Shown here piece by piece: positions 27,681 to 38,247 of a stretch of DNA of 64,000 nucleotides. The translations under genes were made by a program, and so were the position numbers. Within the stretch, counting starts at the first letter, position 1. Each line of letters begins with the position of its first letter. The notes beneath the pieces were generated by a model. That model ran no database searches. It saw only the letters and a list, made by a program, of their open reading frames with translations, and was not told the origin of the DNA. The DNA is from Acetobacter sp. (GTDB taxonomy: Bacteria > Pseudomonadota > Alphaproteobacteria > Acetobacterales > Acetobacteraceae), in assembly GCF_022483985.1 (NCBI RefSeq), contig NZ_JAKVME010000001.1, forward strand, positions 2,480,001-2,544,000. Reading direction: 5' to 3'.

Positions 27681-29032
27681 TCCCCGAACACCTTGAGCAA
27701 AGCCGCTCCTTTCAGTCTCATCTCGTCATATTCGCGCTCCGGATCGGACAGCCACGTGATCCCGCCACCAACGCCGATCCGCAGTCTACCGTCGCAGCGT
27801 TCCACGCTCCGGATCACAACCGAGCTGTCCATCGCGCCCTCCCTGCCGATCCGGAAAACGCTGCCACAATACGCTCCACGCGCCGACAGTTCGATCTGAT
27901 CGATGATCTCCATAGCGCGTTTTTTCGGCGCTCCCGTCACGGAGCCCGGCGGCAGAGTCGCACGCAGAAGATCAAACGCATCGAGACTGGATTTCAGATG
28001 TCCCTGCACACAGGAAACGAGATGCTGCACATGCGCGAACGGCTCCACCGCACACAGTTGCGGCACCGACACGGAACCGATGTCGCAGACACGCCCGATA
28101 TCATTGCGCATCAGGTCGGTAATCATGAGATTTTCGGCGTTTTCTTTCCCGTCCCGTCGCAACTGTTCAGCCAGACGCAGGGTTTCCGCCGCATTGGACC
28201 CGAGTGGTGCGGTTCCCTTGATAGGACGGGTCTCGACAAGACCTTCAGGGGAAAGCGACAGAAACCGTTCCACCGATGCGCTCAGAAGAGAGAACGGGGA
28301 GGCCGTGTCCAGCCCGGTGCAGCCTCTGAGAAAAGCCCCGAAAGGAGCGGGCGATCCCTGTCGCAACAGGCCATATACTGCCAGATCATCAAAACCGGAC
28401 GGTTCATCCGCCTGCCAGCGCAGTGTCAGATTGGCCTGAAAAATGTCTCCTTCACCGATCAGGCGGACAACTTCCCGGACCGCTGAAATCCACTGTTCCC
28501 GCTCCATATCGGGCTGGAAATGCACACGGGCAGTGGCGGATGACATCGGCACGTTTTCGTACGCTGACAAAGACAGGGCGCTGTTCCCCACCCTGAAGCA
28601 GCGCCTCTCCAGCCGATCAAAAGCAAAAACAGTGTCATAGGACGCGGCGAGAATCTCCGGCGTCTCCGTCCGATGACGCGACACCACGCCTTCCAGCGCC
28701 ATGCCTGCCGCATAAGACGTCAGTCCAACAAGCCCGCCTGAAAAAGGGAGATCCGCACTCTCCACGGACTGCAAACGGGCGTGCATATCCTTCAGATGGC
28801 GCCATGCATCACCTGTGACATGCCGACCGTTTCTGACCACTTTACCCTGAGACGATACGAGCGTTTCACACGGCTCCACACAGAGAAAAGACCAGCGTGC
28901 CCGTTCGTCGCCGGGAGAAGCTGCAGGTGTTCCTCCACTATCGAGGAATGCAATCCACGGTGCGGTTTTCCACGTCTGCAAGGCGGTCCATGGATCAACC
29001 CAGGGGAGTTCAGTGACGGAAAAGGGGCGCAT
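27677..29032 (-). CDS. pabB: Aminodeoxychorismate synthase component I
   Basis: A 451-residue chorismate-binding enzyme. It adds ammonia, normally supplied by PabA, to chorismate. The motif PIKGTAPLG carries the Lys typical of PabB (TrpE has Ala there). Other signatures are ENLMITDLMRNDIGRV, PPGSVTGAPKKRAMEII and the ending GVGGGITWLSDPEREYDE. The N-terminal ~130 residues hold the usual weakly conserved half. It is coupled to pabC; no pabA is in view. Confidence 0.93.
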   Translation of the reverse strand: MRPFSVTELPWVDPWTALQTWKTAPWIAFLDSGGTPAASPGDERARWSFLCVEPCETLVSSQGKVVRNGRHVTGDAWRHLKDMHARLQSVESADLPFSGGLVGLTSYAAGMALEGVVSRHRTETPEILAASYDTVFAFDRLERRCFRVGNSALSLSAYENVPMSSATARVHFQPDMEREQWISAVREVVRLIGEGDIFQANLTLRWQADEPSGFDDLAVYGLLRQGSPAPFGAFLRGCTGLDTASPFSLLSASVERFLSLSPEGLVETRPIKGTAPLGSNAAETLRLAEQLRRDGKENAENLMITDLMRNDIGRVCDIGSVSVPQLCAVEPFAHVQHLVSCVQGHLKSSLDAFDLLRATLPPGSVTGAPKKRAMEIIDQIELSARGAYCGSVFRIGREGAMDSSVVIRSVERCDGRLRIGVGGGITWLSDPEREYDEMRLKGAALLKVFGE

Positions 29033-29197
29033 TTCCGCTTCTTACACACAGAAAGGCTTCAGAGAAACATCGGTTTGGTCAGGCTGAACTTTGTATTTCA
29101 GAATTATAAACATAGCACCACAGAGCTTGGAAAAATCCGGTGTCCAACCCTGTCATCCTGTCCTAAAAGCACACTCATTGTCATTCAGGAACAAAAG

Positions 29198-30130
29198 ATG
29201 AGCACCACGCCTTCCCGCAGGGAGTTAGATAGAACAGCCATAGTGCTCATGATTTTTCTCTGCATGATGTGGGGCCTCCAGCAGACGGCCATCAAGGCGA
29301 TTTCCAACGACATGGCTCCTGTCCTGCAGGTCGGCATCCGCTCGGCGCTGGCCGCCCTGATCGTAGGTCTGATCATCATATGGCAAAAAGATTACACGGC
29401 GTTCCGTAAGATTCCGGTATTTGCCACTCTCTCGGTTGGCGTCCTCTTTGCACTGGAATTCCTCCTGACGGGCGAAGGGCTCTGCTTCACGAGCGCCGCC
29501 CACATGTCGATTTTTCTTTATACGGCACCAATCTTTGCGGCACTCGGGCTACATGTCGGGTTACCGGAAGAGCGTCTTTCGCCAATACAGTGGAGCGGTA
29601 TCGCACTGGCTTTTCTGGGCGTCGTCGTATCCTTTATGGGACCGGAAAGCGGTATCGGCGACCCCACGACCCACTCTACGTGGATAGGAGACATGCTGGG
29701 GGTTCTCGCGGGTGCGTCCTGGGGCATGACAACCCTGATCATCCGCTTTTCCAATCTTTCAGAAGCTCCCGCCACGGTCACTCTGTTCTGCCAGCTTTCT
29801 GTTGCCAGCATCATCCTGATACCAACAGCATATTTCTCACATCAAATGAGTTTTCACATGACCGGCATGGTCATTCTCGATTTTATTTTTCAGCTTGTCC
29901 TTGTTTCGGTTATCAGTTTTCTGATCTGGTTTTCTCTTCTCAGAGTCTATCTGGCTTCGCGCCTCGGCGTGCTGTCCCTCATGACACCTCTGTTCGGCAT
30001 TCTTTTCGGGGCCTTACTGCTACATGAGGCGCTCAGACCAGAATTTCTGGCCGGATCAGCCCTGATCCTTGTTGGCATCAGCCTTGTGAGCAAAAAGACC
30101 GCGGCCAGAAGGGAAAAACACTCCACATAG
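29198..30130 (+). CDS. EamA-family (DMT) transporter
   Basis: A 310-residue inner-membrane protein with about ten hydrophobic segments in two EamA halves (first half around MWGLQQTAIKAIS, second around LAGASWGMTTLIIRFS). DMT exporters of this kind export amino acids or other metabolites; the substrate cannot be read here. I chose the ATG at 29198 because AGGA lies just upstream and MSTTPSRRELDRTA is a normal start; the frame continues upstream without family features. It is divergent from pabB. Confidence 0.86.
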   Translation: MSTTPSRRELDRTAIVLMIFLCMMWGLQQTAIKAISNDMAPVLQVGIRSALAALIVGLIIIWQKDYTAFRKIPVFATLSVGVLFALEFLLTGEGLCFTSAAHMSIFLYTAPIFAALGLHVGLPEERLSPIQWSGIALAFLGVVVSFMGPESGIGDPTTHSTWIGDMLGVLAGASWGMTTLIIRFSNLSEAPATVTLFCQLSVASIILIPTAYFSHQMSFHMTGMVILDFIFQLVLVSVISFLIWFSLLRVYLASRLGVLSLMTPLFGILFGALLLHEALRPEFLAGSALILVGISLVSKKTAARREKHST

Positions 30131-30199
30131 ATGTTCTTCCCTTCTGACAGGCGTGTCGCCAACCCGCATCACTTGCAGGCCACACGGGGAAGCGGGAAA

Positions 30200-30946
30200 T
30201 CAGGGCAAGAGAGCGCGGTCCAGTGCAACGCTCCGATTTTTATCAGACAGTGCAACGCCGGGAAAAGGATCAATCCCAGTCACCCGCTCCAGCGAGTCCT
30301 GACTGACAGCATTACATCGGTATGGCGCCGTATTTTTACAGACAATAACCGATACAGCTTTTGACGACGGCACATACACCGTTTTCCAGAGGGATGAAGG
30401 AATACGAACATGGTCAGGACCAATCGTTCCCAAAGGAGCACGAAAGGCCGGTCCGGTCACCACATAAACCTCCCGGTATCGTTTCACTATTTTCCTGACA
30501 TTGGCTTCCAGATGATTCCAGGCTCCCGAATTCAGCCGGGCCGCCTGAGGAACGATATTGGACAGCAGGAAAGTTTCCGCGCGGGCGTTTTCCGTGGCAA
30601 CATCGCCTGAAGGCGTCAGGTGACCACGCGACCATCCTGAGCGTTTGTAATCCATCAGGCCGGATCGATCCTCAAGCGGAATCCTGAGATCTTCCTGAAA
30701 CTCCGCCCGGCCCTTCAATGCTTCCGCCTGAGCGATGCTGTCCGCAGTCAGATGCTCCGCGCTCCATGCGGCTTCTTTTGCCTGCGCTGAATAGCCCGTT
30801 GCAAAAGAAAGAGAACAGAGAAGGGTTACTTCACGAGTGGAAGAAGGCTGTCTCTGCGCGGCAAAATGATCGGAACATGTGGCGCCTGCAGAAACAGGTA
30901 TCAGAAACGCCAGCAGAACCGCAGACCGGAGTGAAAGATAATGCAT
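30200..30946 (-). CDS. Secreted DNA/RNA non-specific endonuclease
   Basis: A 248-residue NUC1/EndoG-family nuclease with a signal peptide (residues 1-21, cut near SAGA/TC), so periplasmic or extracellular. The active-site segment reads WSRGHLTPSGD: His109 is the expected general base, but the usual DRGH starts with Ser106 here. The metal-binding Asn region LNSGAWNHLEANVR is intact. Length is normal. The ATG at 30946 gives the clean signal peptide. Four cysteines may form disulfides. Nutritional DNA scavenging is the usual role. Confidence 0.85.
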   Translation of the reverse strand: MHYLSLRSAVLLAFLIPVSAGATCSDHFAAQRQPSSTREVTLLCSLSFATGYSAQAKEAAWSAEHLTADSIAQAEALKGRAEFQEDLRIPLEDRSGLMDYKRSGWSRGHLTPSGDVATENARAETFLLSNIVPQAARLNSGAWNHLEANVRKIVKRYREVYVVTGPAFRAPLGTIGPDHVRIPSSLWKTVYVPSSKAVSVIVCKNTAPYRCNAVSQDSLERVTGIDPFPGVALSDKNRSVALDRALLP

Positions 30947-31005
30947 GTGCCGGAGTGTGCCGCATAGTCCGCGCACAAATCAACTTCTGGAAAGAGACAG
31001 CCCCT

Positions 31006-31034
31006 CTCAGCCGAAGATTCGATCTTCGACTGAG
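31006..31034 (-). terminator. Hairpin after the repeat/SGNH gene
   Basis: A 13-bp stem (31006-31018 with 31022-31034) with a 3-base loop; one pair is G-U when read on the minus strand. It lies 15 bases past the stop of the 31049-34051 gene. There is no clear T-run. Confidence 0.6.
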
Positions 31035-31048
31035 AAGACAATAAAAGA

Positions 31049-34000
31049 TCAGAAAAACGTGTAGGACTGGTTTCTCTTGCTTTCCATCGACGTGACGATG
31101 GAAGCCTGCACAACCGGCGCAACGAGCGCATGACCCGGCGCCAGAGGATGCACATCGTCCGTATAGATATACCACCCCATATTTTTCTGAAGCGTGTTCG
31201 AGAGATCAGAACCGATATCAACGGTTGCCACTCTGGTATCGCCCGGATAGGCCGCCCGGTAATCATTCATGGCATTATTGAAAACTGCAAGCCACGACGC
31301 AGCATATTTTGGCGTATAATGAAATCCGAACGGAACAATCTGAAAAAGCCATGCATCCGGCGCTGCCTGGCGATGGGCGGTCATGGCCTGCCGCATGGCC
31401 GCCTGCGAATCAGACGTGCTGAATTTGCTCAGCGCCTCATTGGTCAGATAGTTGACGACAATGGCGGCGGGCTCCGTTCCCACAGCCCCATATGCGGAAA
31501 GATGATTGTTGCTGTCCAGTGCGGAGACGTTTGCATCAATCTTGTTCCACCGGCTCTTACTGTCATCATAGGTTCCGCCGCTGCCGGAACTGGATCCGGA
31601 AACATAGTAATAGGGCGGAACATCCGCGCTGCTATCTCCGCTCACCAGATAGCCGGAGTAACCACAGGCGGACACGCAGACCTCATATCCCTTCGCTCTC
31701 AGCCCCTGCAGAACCTGGAACGTGTACCCGTAAACGATATTATCCTTGTTGTTATTCGCCTTGATCCCTTCGGTGATGCTGTCGCCGATAATCTTGATCC
31801 ATCCTTTCGTACCCGCGACAGATACCCCCGCGCTGGAATTGCTATCAACAGTCACGCCGGACACGACAAGATTGTTTCCCCCCTGATTCCAGCGAGAACT
31901 CTGCGGTGTATTGCTCAGAATGGCGAACAGGACGTTTTCCGAAGATGGCGTGATTCCGGACAGCGTGATATCCCCCGTCACGGCAACCGTTGTACCGACA
32001 CCATTGAGATAGAGCGTGACATAGGCTCCCGTCCCGCTGGGTCCGAGATGAAGGGTAGCCGTCGGGCTGGCGGATGCGGTCCATGTCAGGACGAAATAGG
32101 CGCCCACATTCCATGTCCGACGCCATGCGGACCCCGCACGCCCTGTATCTCCATACCAGTTGCCGGGAGAAAACAGGAAGGCGGGCGAATCAACCGCGAT
32201 AGCGCCACCCGTCACAGGCGCAACCGGTATTGCCGTCTGCTCCACCGCCTGCGTCGTGCCGACAGAATTCGTAGCGCCCACCGTCACATATACTGGAACA
32301 CCGTTCGTCAGGCCGGTGATCGTATAGGTGCCGGGAGCCGTCAGCGTGGTGACCGGAGAACTGCTTTCACCGCCCGCGCTGGTTCCCACAAAAATCGGAT
32401 AACCCGTAATGGTGGCGCCACCCGTGGAGGTCGGCGCCGCGACTGTCACAGTCACCTGTCCGGAACCGGCTGCAAGAGTGAAGGAAGGAGCGGAAGGTGC
32501 TGTCGCCTGCGAAATGACTGTCAGCGACAACGCTGCCGGATTGGTAAGGCTACCACTATTTGTCGTGGACAGAGATCCTGAACCGACCGCAGACGGTGTG
32601 AAAGTAAACGTCACTCCGCTGGCGCTTCCTGCGGCAAGCGTCACTGTCGCAGGAGAGAATGTACCAGCCAGAGTACTGGCGGGCGTGATGGTCACCGCTG
32701 AGGAAGGCGCCGCATTTGGTGCAACCGTATAGGTTGCTGGCGTATTCACAGCCAGACTGGAAGAACCACTCAACGTATAGGTCGTTGCCGCAGGTGCGAC
32801 TGGTGTTGCCGTCTTTTCCGACGCCCGTGTCGTGCCGACAGAATTCGTAGCGCCCACCGTCACATATACTGGAACACCGTTCGTCAGGCCGGTGATCGTA
32901 TAGGTGCCGGGAGCCGTCAGCGTGGTGACCGGAGAACTGCTTTCACCACCCGCGCTGGTTCCCACAAAAATCGGGTAGCCCGTAATGGTGGCGCCACCCG
33001 TGGAGGTCGGCGCCGCGACTGTCACAGTCACCTGTCCGGAACCGGCTGCAAGAGTGAAGGAAGGAGCAGAAGGCGCAGTAGCCTGTGCACCAACCGTCAG
33101 CGACAACGCTGCCGGATTGGTAAGGCTGCCACTATTTGTCGTGGACAGAGACCCTGAACCGGATACCGATGGTGTGAAGGTAAATGGGACACCACCGGTA
33201 CTGGCGGCAGGAAGCGTAACAGTCGTCGGGGAAAATGTGCCTGCCAGAGTGCTGACCGGCATGATGGTCACCGCTGCGGCGGGTGCTCCGTTCGGTGTGA
33301 CCGTATAGGTTGCTGCGGTATTGACAGTCAGGCTGGAAGAACCGCTCAGAGTATAGGCCGTTGCCGCGGTCGCCGCAGCGTCTCCGCTATAAACAGAAAC
33401 CTCCTTGACACCGGTAACGTTATTGCTGTTCGCAGAATAGGCACAGAGACCGAATGATCCCACGATATTCTGAAGCGCCGCTGTATTCACGGTTGAGTTG
33501 CCGGTAACCGTTGCCGTGCCAAGAGTGACGCCGGCGGAATTCGTCACGGTGGCAACCAAGGTTGAGGTTGTAGACGTATCCTGCGTCAACTGAACGTCAA
33601 GGGTGACCAGATCTCCGTTGGCAGGCTGCTGTGAAAGTGTCTGGTTGAGAACCTGAGTGACTTTTCCGGAAATACCAACAAAACCATGCAGAAAGAAACC
33701 GGATGAATTATTATCAATGCCTAACAGATAGCCCTGAAATGCAGTCGCCGCCGTACCCCGGTTCGACCGAAGCATAACATAGACTGTCTGACTGGAATTA
33801 AGACGAACCTGAGCCGTCATACGACCAGACATCGCATCTTCCGACTGCGGACGGTAGAGCGGACCGCCAGACCATGGAGTGCTTTCCTTGATGGATGTCA
33901 GATAATTCTGTGTCGCACCGGACGGAAGGACCGTGGTCGACCAGACATTTCCTACAAGATCAATCCATCCATCCACCAGCGTCTGCCCGGCGGCAACCGC

Positions 34001-34051
34001 GCTTGCTGTCGCCGCAACATTGGTGTCAGCAAGCTGTGTCCATGTGACCAT
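31049..34051 (-). CDS. Repeat protein with C-terminal SGNH/GDSL hydrolase, active site intact
   Basis: A 1000-residue modular protein. Residues 1-230: a beta-rich, LamG-like region. From 233 and again from 425: two copies of a 192-residue unit, each an Ig-like module (YTLSGSSSL to NPAALSLTV) plus an FnIII module (APSAPSFTL to TNSVGTT). From ~621: a carbohydrate-binding-like jelly-roll region (FLFSPGNWYGD), then the SGNH domain. The nucleophile Ser758 lies in IIGDSITEG and the Asp-x-x-His pair is Asp965/His968 in DDVHPLAPGH, so it should be an active esterase. There is no Sec signal peptide. It shares its last ~380 residues with the 46063-48144 protein and ends in SYTFF. Probably acts at the cell surface on sugar esters; this is inference. 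Confidence 0.85.
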   Translation of the reverse strand: MVTWTQLADTNVAATASAVAAGQTLVDGWIDLVGNVWSTTVLPSGATQNYLTSIKESTPWSGGPLYRPQSEDAMSGRMTAQVRLNSSQTVYVMLRSNRGTAATAFQGYLLGIDNNSSGFFLHGFVGISGKVTQVLNQTLSQQPANGDLVTLDVQLTQDTSTTSTLVATVTNSAGVTLGTATVTGNSTVNTAALQNIVGSFGLCAYSANSNNVTGVKEVSVYSGDAAATAATAYTLSGSSSLTVNTAATYTVTPNGAPAAAVTIMPVSTLAGTFSPTTVTLPAASTGGVPFTFTPSVSGSGSLSTTNSGSLTNPAALSLTVGAQATAPSAPSFTLAAGSGQVTVTVAAPTSTGGATITGYPIFVGTSAGGESSSPVTTLTAPGTYTITGLTNGVPVYVTVGATNSVGTTRASEKTATPVAPAATTYTLSGSSSLAVNTPATYTVAPNAAPSSAVTITPASTLAGTFSPATVTLAAGSASGVTFTFTPSAVGSGSLSTTNSGSLTNPAALSLTVISQATAPSAPSFTLAAGSGQVTVTVAAPTSTGGATITGYPIFVGTSAGGESSSPVTTLTAPGTYTITGLTNGVPVYVTVGATNSVGTTQAVEQTAIPVAPVTGGAIAVDSPAFLFSPGNWYGDTGRAGSAWRRTWNVGAYFVLTWTASASPTATLHLGPSGTGAYVTLYLNGVGTTVAVTGDITLSGITPSSENVLFAILSNTPQSSRWNQGGNNLVVSGVTVDSNSSAGVSVAGTKGWIKIIGDSITEGIKANNNKDNIVYGYTFQVLQGLRAKGYEVCVSACGYSGYLVSGDSSADVPPYYYVSGSSSGSGGTYDDSKSRWNKIDANVSALDSNNHLSAYGAVGTEPAAIVVNYLTNEALSKFSTSDSQAAMRQAMTAHRQAAPDAWLFQIVPFGFHYTPKYAASWLAVFNNAMNDYRAAYPGDTRVATVDIGSDLSNTLQKNMGWYIYTDDVHPLAPGHALVAPVVQASIVTSMESKRNQSYTFF
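32253..33404. repeat. 576-bp internal tandem duplication
   Basis: Two direct copies, 32253-32828 and 32829-33404, encode the two Ig-plus-FnIII units. The first ~240 bases (32257-32495 against 32833-33071) differ at only a few positions by eye; the rest is more diverged. This suggests recent gene conversion or duplication within an older repeat. Confidence 0.85.
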
Positions 34052-34438
34052 CTATAAATTTCCTTGAAATAAAAAAGCTAAAAACCATTCAGCGCAAAAG
34101 TTGCAACAGGAGTAGCTGTCCCCGTCCACTGTGTAAGTTTCGAAAAGCAGCCGGGTAAAAACCCACATGCCGCAAATTAACTTCATCCGAATTTTTATGA
34201 AATAATCCAATATGAAAAGAATATTTTCATTCAATCGGGATTCACAAAACCCTATAAAAGCAAAAAATTTTATGCCCGTAATAATCATGACCATTTGAAA
34301 TCACATGACAAGGAGACGATATCTTCAGACAATATAAAATATCGAGTCTCTTCGCACCACAAACTCCACACTGAGTCCGTGATGCTCATAATATGATACT
34401 ATTCTATCCTGTCCCAAACAGGATGGATAACAGACAGA
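34052..34438. other. AT-rich intergenic region upstream of the SGNH gene
   Basis: 387 bases with no credible ORF. It must carry the promoter of the 31049-34051 gene. A 7-bp hairpin (34406-34412 with 34418-34424, 5-base loop) near the other end may terminate the ELM1-like gene on the minus strand. Confidence 0.5.
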
Positions 34439-35407
34439 TCATGTCCCGTCCGTGAACAGCTCTTCCAGTCCAAGACGCTGACACATCTGCTCCGCAACAG
34501 CAGGCGTGTCATCCAGAGGCTGAACCTGCCAAGACTCAAGCTCGTCTTCAAACATGCGAATTCTGCCGGATTTTTGCAGCGTTTCGAGAAACAGTCCAAT
34601 TCTGCGGGATTTCCCCGGCAAACGCTGCACGTACACAGGAGCCGTGCTCGCAACCGCTTCCGAAACCATCGACACACTATCCGCCGTGACAACCAGCCAG
34701 TCCGCGCAGGCGATCAGTCCGCGATACGGATTGTCATCGCCACCGCTCCACAGGATGCCACCCACACTCTCAACGGCCTCACGGAGCACAGCCGTCGCTT
34801 CCGGCGCCGTACGGCGGGATGTCGTGATAAAGAGATTCGCATCCGCTTTCCTCGCGACACGCATCAGCCGCTTCGCAAAATCCTCGGCTTCCTCACGCCC
34901 AAAACGGAACCGTCCGTTCGCACCGCCGACCAGAACAGCAAGCAGGGGACGCCCTGACACATTCAGCCTGTCCCGCCACAACAAGCGGGCTTCAGCCAAC
35001 TTTACCTCAGTCAGCCCATGCAGCGCCGTGCGGCTGAGCAGAACGTTCGGCCCATCAATCTCATCATGATAATTGGCAATCACCAGATCGAACCGGTCCG
35101 CACGGATACGGGGATTCTGAATCTGCACGACAGGACGACCTCTGCGACGCATGGCGGCGCCGACGGCTCCTCCTTTCCCGGCCACGCTGAACACCAGATC
35201 CTCATGTGAGGGGAGCAGCTTTTCCGACAGTGCCGTCAATGGACGACGCCACAGGGAAGGTGGAAGGCAACGATGCAGAAGCCTCTCTGCCCGAACCGCA
35301 TAAAATCGTGAGGGAAGAGCGACATACTCCGCCAGTCCAAATGCCTGTGACCGCATCCCCGCAAGGTCTTCAGCCACAACCGCAATGCCAGATGGAGTAT
35401 GGAGCAT
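34439..35407 (-). CDS. ELM1/GtrOC1-like protein (mitochondrial fission ELM1 family)
   Basis: A 322-residue protein of the bacterial family related to plant ELM1. It looks like a GT-B-type fold: GMRSQAFGLAEYV near the start, VQIQNPRIRADRFDLVIANYHDE in the middle, VLVGGANGRFRFG as a glycosyltransferase-like loop, and LVVTADSVSMVSEAVAS near the end. Bacterial members are suspected to act on cell-envelope sugars, but no reaction is established. ATG 35407 is preferred over an in-frame GTG at 35419. It stands alone on the minus strand. Confidence 0.82.
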   Translation of the reverse strand: MLHTPSGIAVVAEDLAGMRSQAFGLAEYVALPSRFYAVRAERLLHRCLPPSLWRRPLTALSEKLLPSHEDLVFSVAGKGGAVGAAMRRRGRPVVQIQNPRIRADRFDLVIANYHDEIDGPNVLLSRTALHGLTEVKLAEARLLWRDRLNVSGRPLLAVLVGGANGRFRFGREEAEDFAKRLMRVARKADANLFITTSRRTAPEATAVLREAVESVGGILWSGGDDNPYRGLIACADWLVVTADSVSMVSEAVASTAPVYVQRLPGKSRRIGLFLETLQKSGRIRMFEDELESWQVQPLDDTPAVAEQMCQRLGLEELFTDGT

Positions 35408-37156
<1,749 letters not shown>

Positions 37157-37170
37157 GGTCCGCGCTCCCC

Positions 37171-37244
37171 TGTCCCCGGTTTCTCTGTCCCCGGTTTCTC
37201 TGTCCCCGGTTTCTCTGTCCCCGGCTTTCTCTGGCCGGGGACAG
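37171..37244 (+). terminator. Terminator-like hairpin with a duplicated 5' arm
   Basis: A 15-base unit (TGTCCCCGGTTTCTC) occurs three times in a row (37171-37215) and a fourth time with one extra base (37216-37231). The fourth unit pairs with 37234-37244 to make an 11-bp GC-rich stem (37215-37225 with 37234-37244). Each upstream copy could pair with the same 3' arm. It lies 15 bases past the eno stop. Confidence 0.7.
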
Positions 37245-37383
37245 GTCTGTGACGTAAAAGCCGCTTGAATTTCCAAAAATGTAATTATTCAGCCATTTCG
37301 CCTTTTTTAAGCCATTTCTTGCAATACGGTAGGGGACAGGCTTGAAACCCCTTGGTTCGATTCTCCCGGAGGTCCCGATTCGT

Positions 37384-37713
37384 ATGCAGCTTGGCCGGAT
37401 AATCCGACGCGCCTTCAACGCGGTTCTCCCCCCCTCCGTCTTTCTCGCTCTCACCGGTTATTTCTGCTGGCAGGCCACTCAGGGTGCGCATGGCCTCAAA
37501 TCCTACCACGAACAGCTTCATCTGCTTGACGAGGCGCACGAGTCCCAAGCCAATGCCGTCACGGAGCAGGCCGCCTGGCGTCGCCGCGTATCGGGTCTGA
37601 GCGAGGGCGCGCTGAACGCGGACATTCTGGATGAGCGCGCCCGGGCGATGCTCAATCTGGCCAACCCCAACGATATTGTCGTGCCTTACGACAAACACGC
37701 ACAGCTTTTCTAA
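37384..37713 (+). CDS. FtsB/DivIC-family septum formation initiator
   Basis: A 109-residue bitopic membrane protein. One N-terminal transmembrane helix (about residues 17-33, PPSVFLALTGYFCWQA) is followed by a coiled coil (HGLKSYHEQLHLLDEAHESQ) and a C-terminal ERARAMLNLANPNDIVV, the DivIC signature region. It acts in the divisome with FtsL and FtsQ. The ATG at 37384 has GGAGG upstream; the frame extends 14 codons further without function. Linkage to eno supports the call. Confidence 0.87.
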   Translation: MQLGRIIRRAFNAVLPPSVFLALTGYFCWQATQGAHGLKSYHEQLHLLDEAHESQANAVTEQAAWRRRVSGLSEGALNADILDERARAMLNLANPNDIVVPYDKHAQLF

Positions 37714-37861
37714 AGCCGTTTCAGGGCGTGTCTTCTCCACGAAAGACAAAAAACTTTTATTTTCAATAGACTATAAAGAATTAAAGAGACCGCCCCTACG
37801 TGAGGCGCGGGGTGACGCTCCGCACATCACCCTGACAACCCAAAGACCTGCAACCCAAAGA

Positions 37862-37893
37862 AAAAGCGCCGTTCCCTAAGGAATGGCGCTTTT
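37862..37893. terminator. Bidirectional intrinsic terminator
   Basis: A 14-bp stem (37862-37875 with 37880-37893, one G-U pair, 4-base loop) has an A-run on one side and T-rich sequence on the other. It lies between the convergent FtsB-like gene and rpmG. Confidence 0.88.
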
Positions 37894-37922
37894 CTTATGG
37901 GCTGCGTTTTAAGGCGCAGACC

Positions 37923-38090
37923 TTATTTGATTTTCGCTTCACGGAAGACGACGTGCTTGCGCGCAACAGGGTCGTACTTCTTCAGTTCGAGCTTGCCGGT
38001 CTGGGAACGGGCGTTCTTCTTGGTGACGTAGAAATATCCGGTGTCTGCGGAGGAGACGAGCCGGATCTGGATGACGTTGGACTTTGCCAT
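37923..38090 (-). CDS. rpmG: 50S ribosomal protein L33
   Basis: A 55-residue L33 of the zinc-free type: [20 protein letters not shown] at the start, [20 protein letters not shown], and ends VVFREAKIK. No CxxC pairs are present. The ATG at 38090 has GAGGA upstream; a longer frame to 38198 is not coding. Confidence 0.96.
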   Translation of the reverse strand: MAKSNVIQIRLVSSADTGYFYVTKKNARSQTGKLELKKYDPVARKHVVFREAKIK

Positions 38091-38247
38091 AAGATCCTCG
38101 GAATCGTGCCTGACCGCAGGTCCGGATTTGCACCCCTGATCGCGGTCGTGGTTCAAGTTCGGCGCAAATTGCGCATCCGAGGGCCTCAGGTCAAGCATTC
38201 ATGCGTCCCGAACGCCCCGGAAGCCCCAAAAAGTTTGGAAAAAGCCC

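Noticed and set aside
37171-37231. Tandem 15-base repeats as a possible CRISPR
   Set aside because: Units are contiguous without spacers and no cas genes are present.
37345-37375. A tRNA T-loop-like motif (GGTTCGATTC) before the FtsB-like gene
   Set aside because: The flanking bases do not pair as a T stem and no acceptor or anticodon arms are present.
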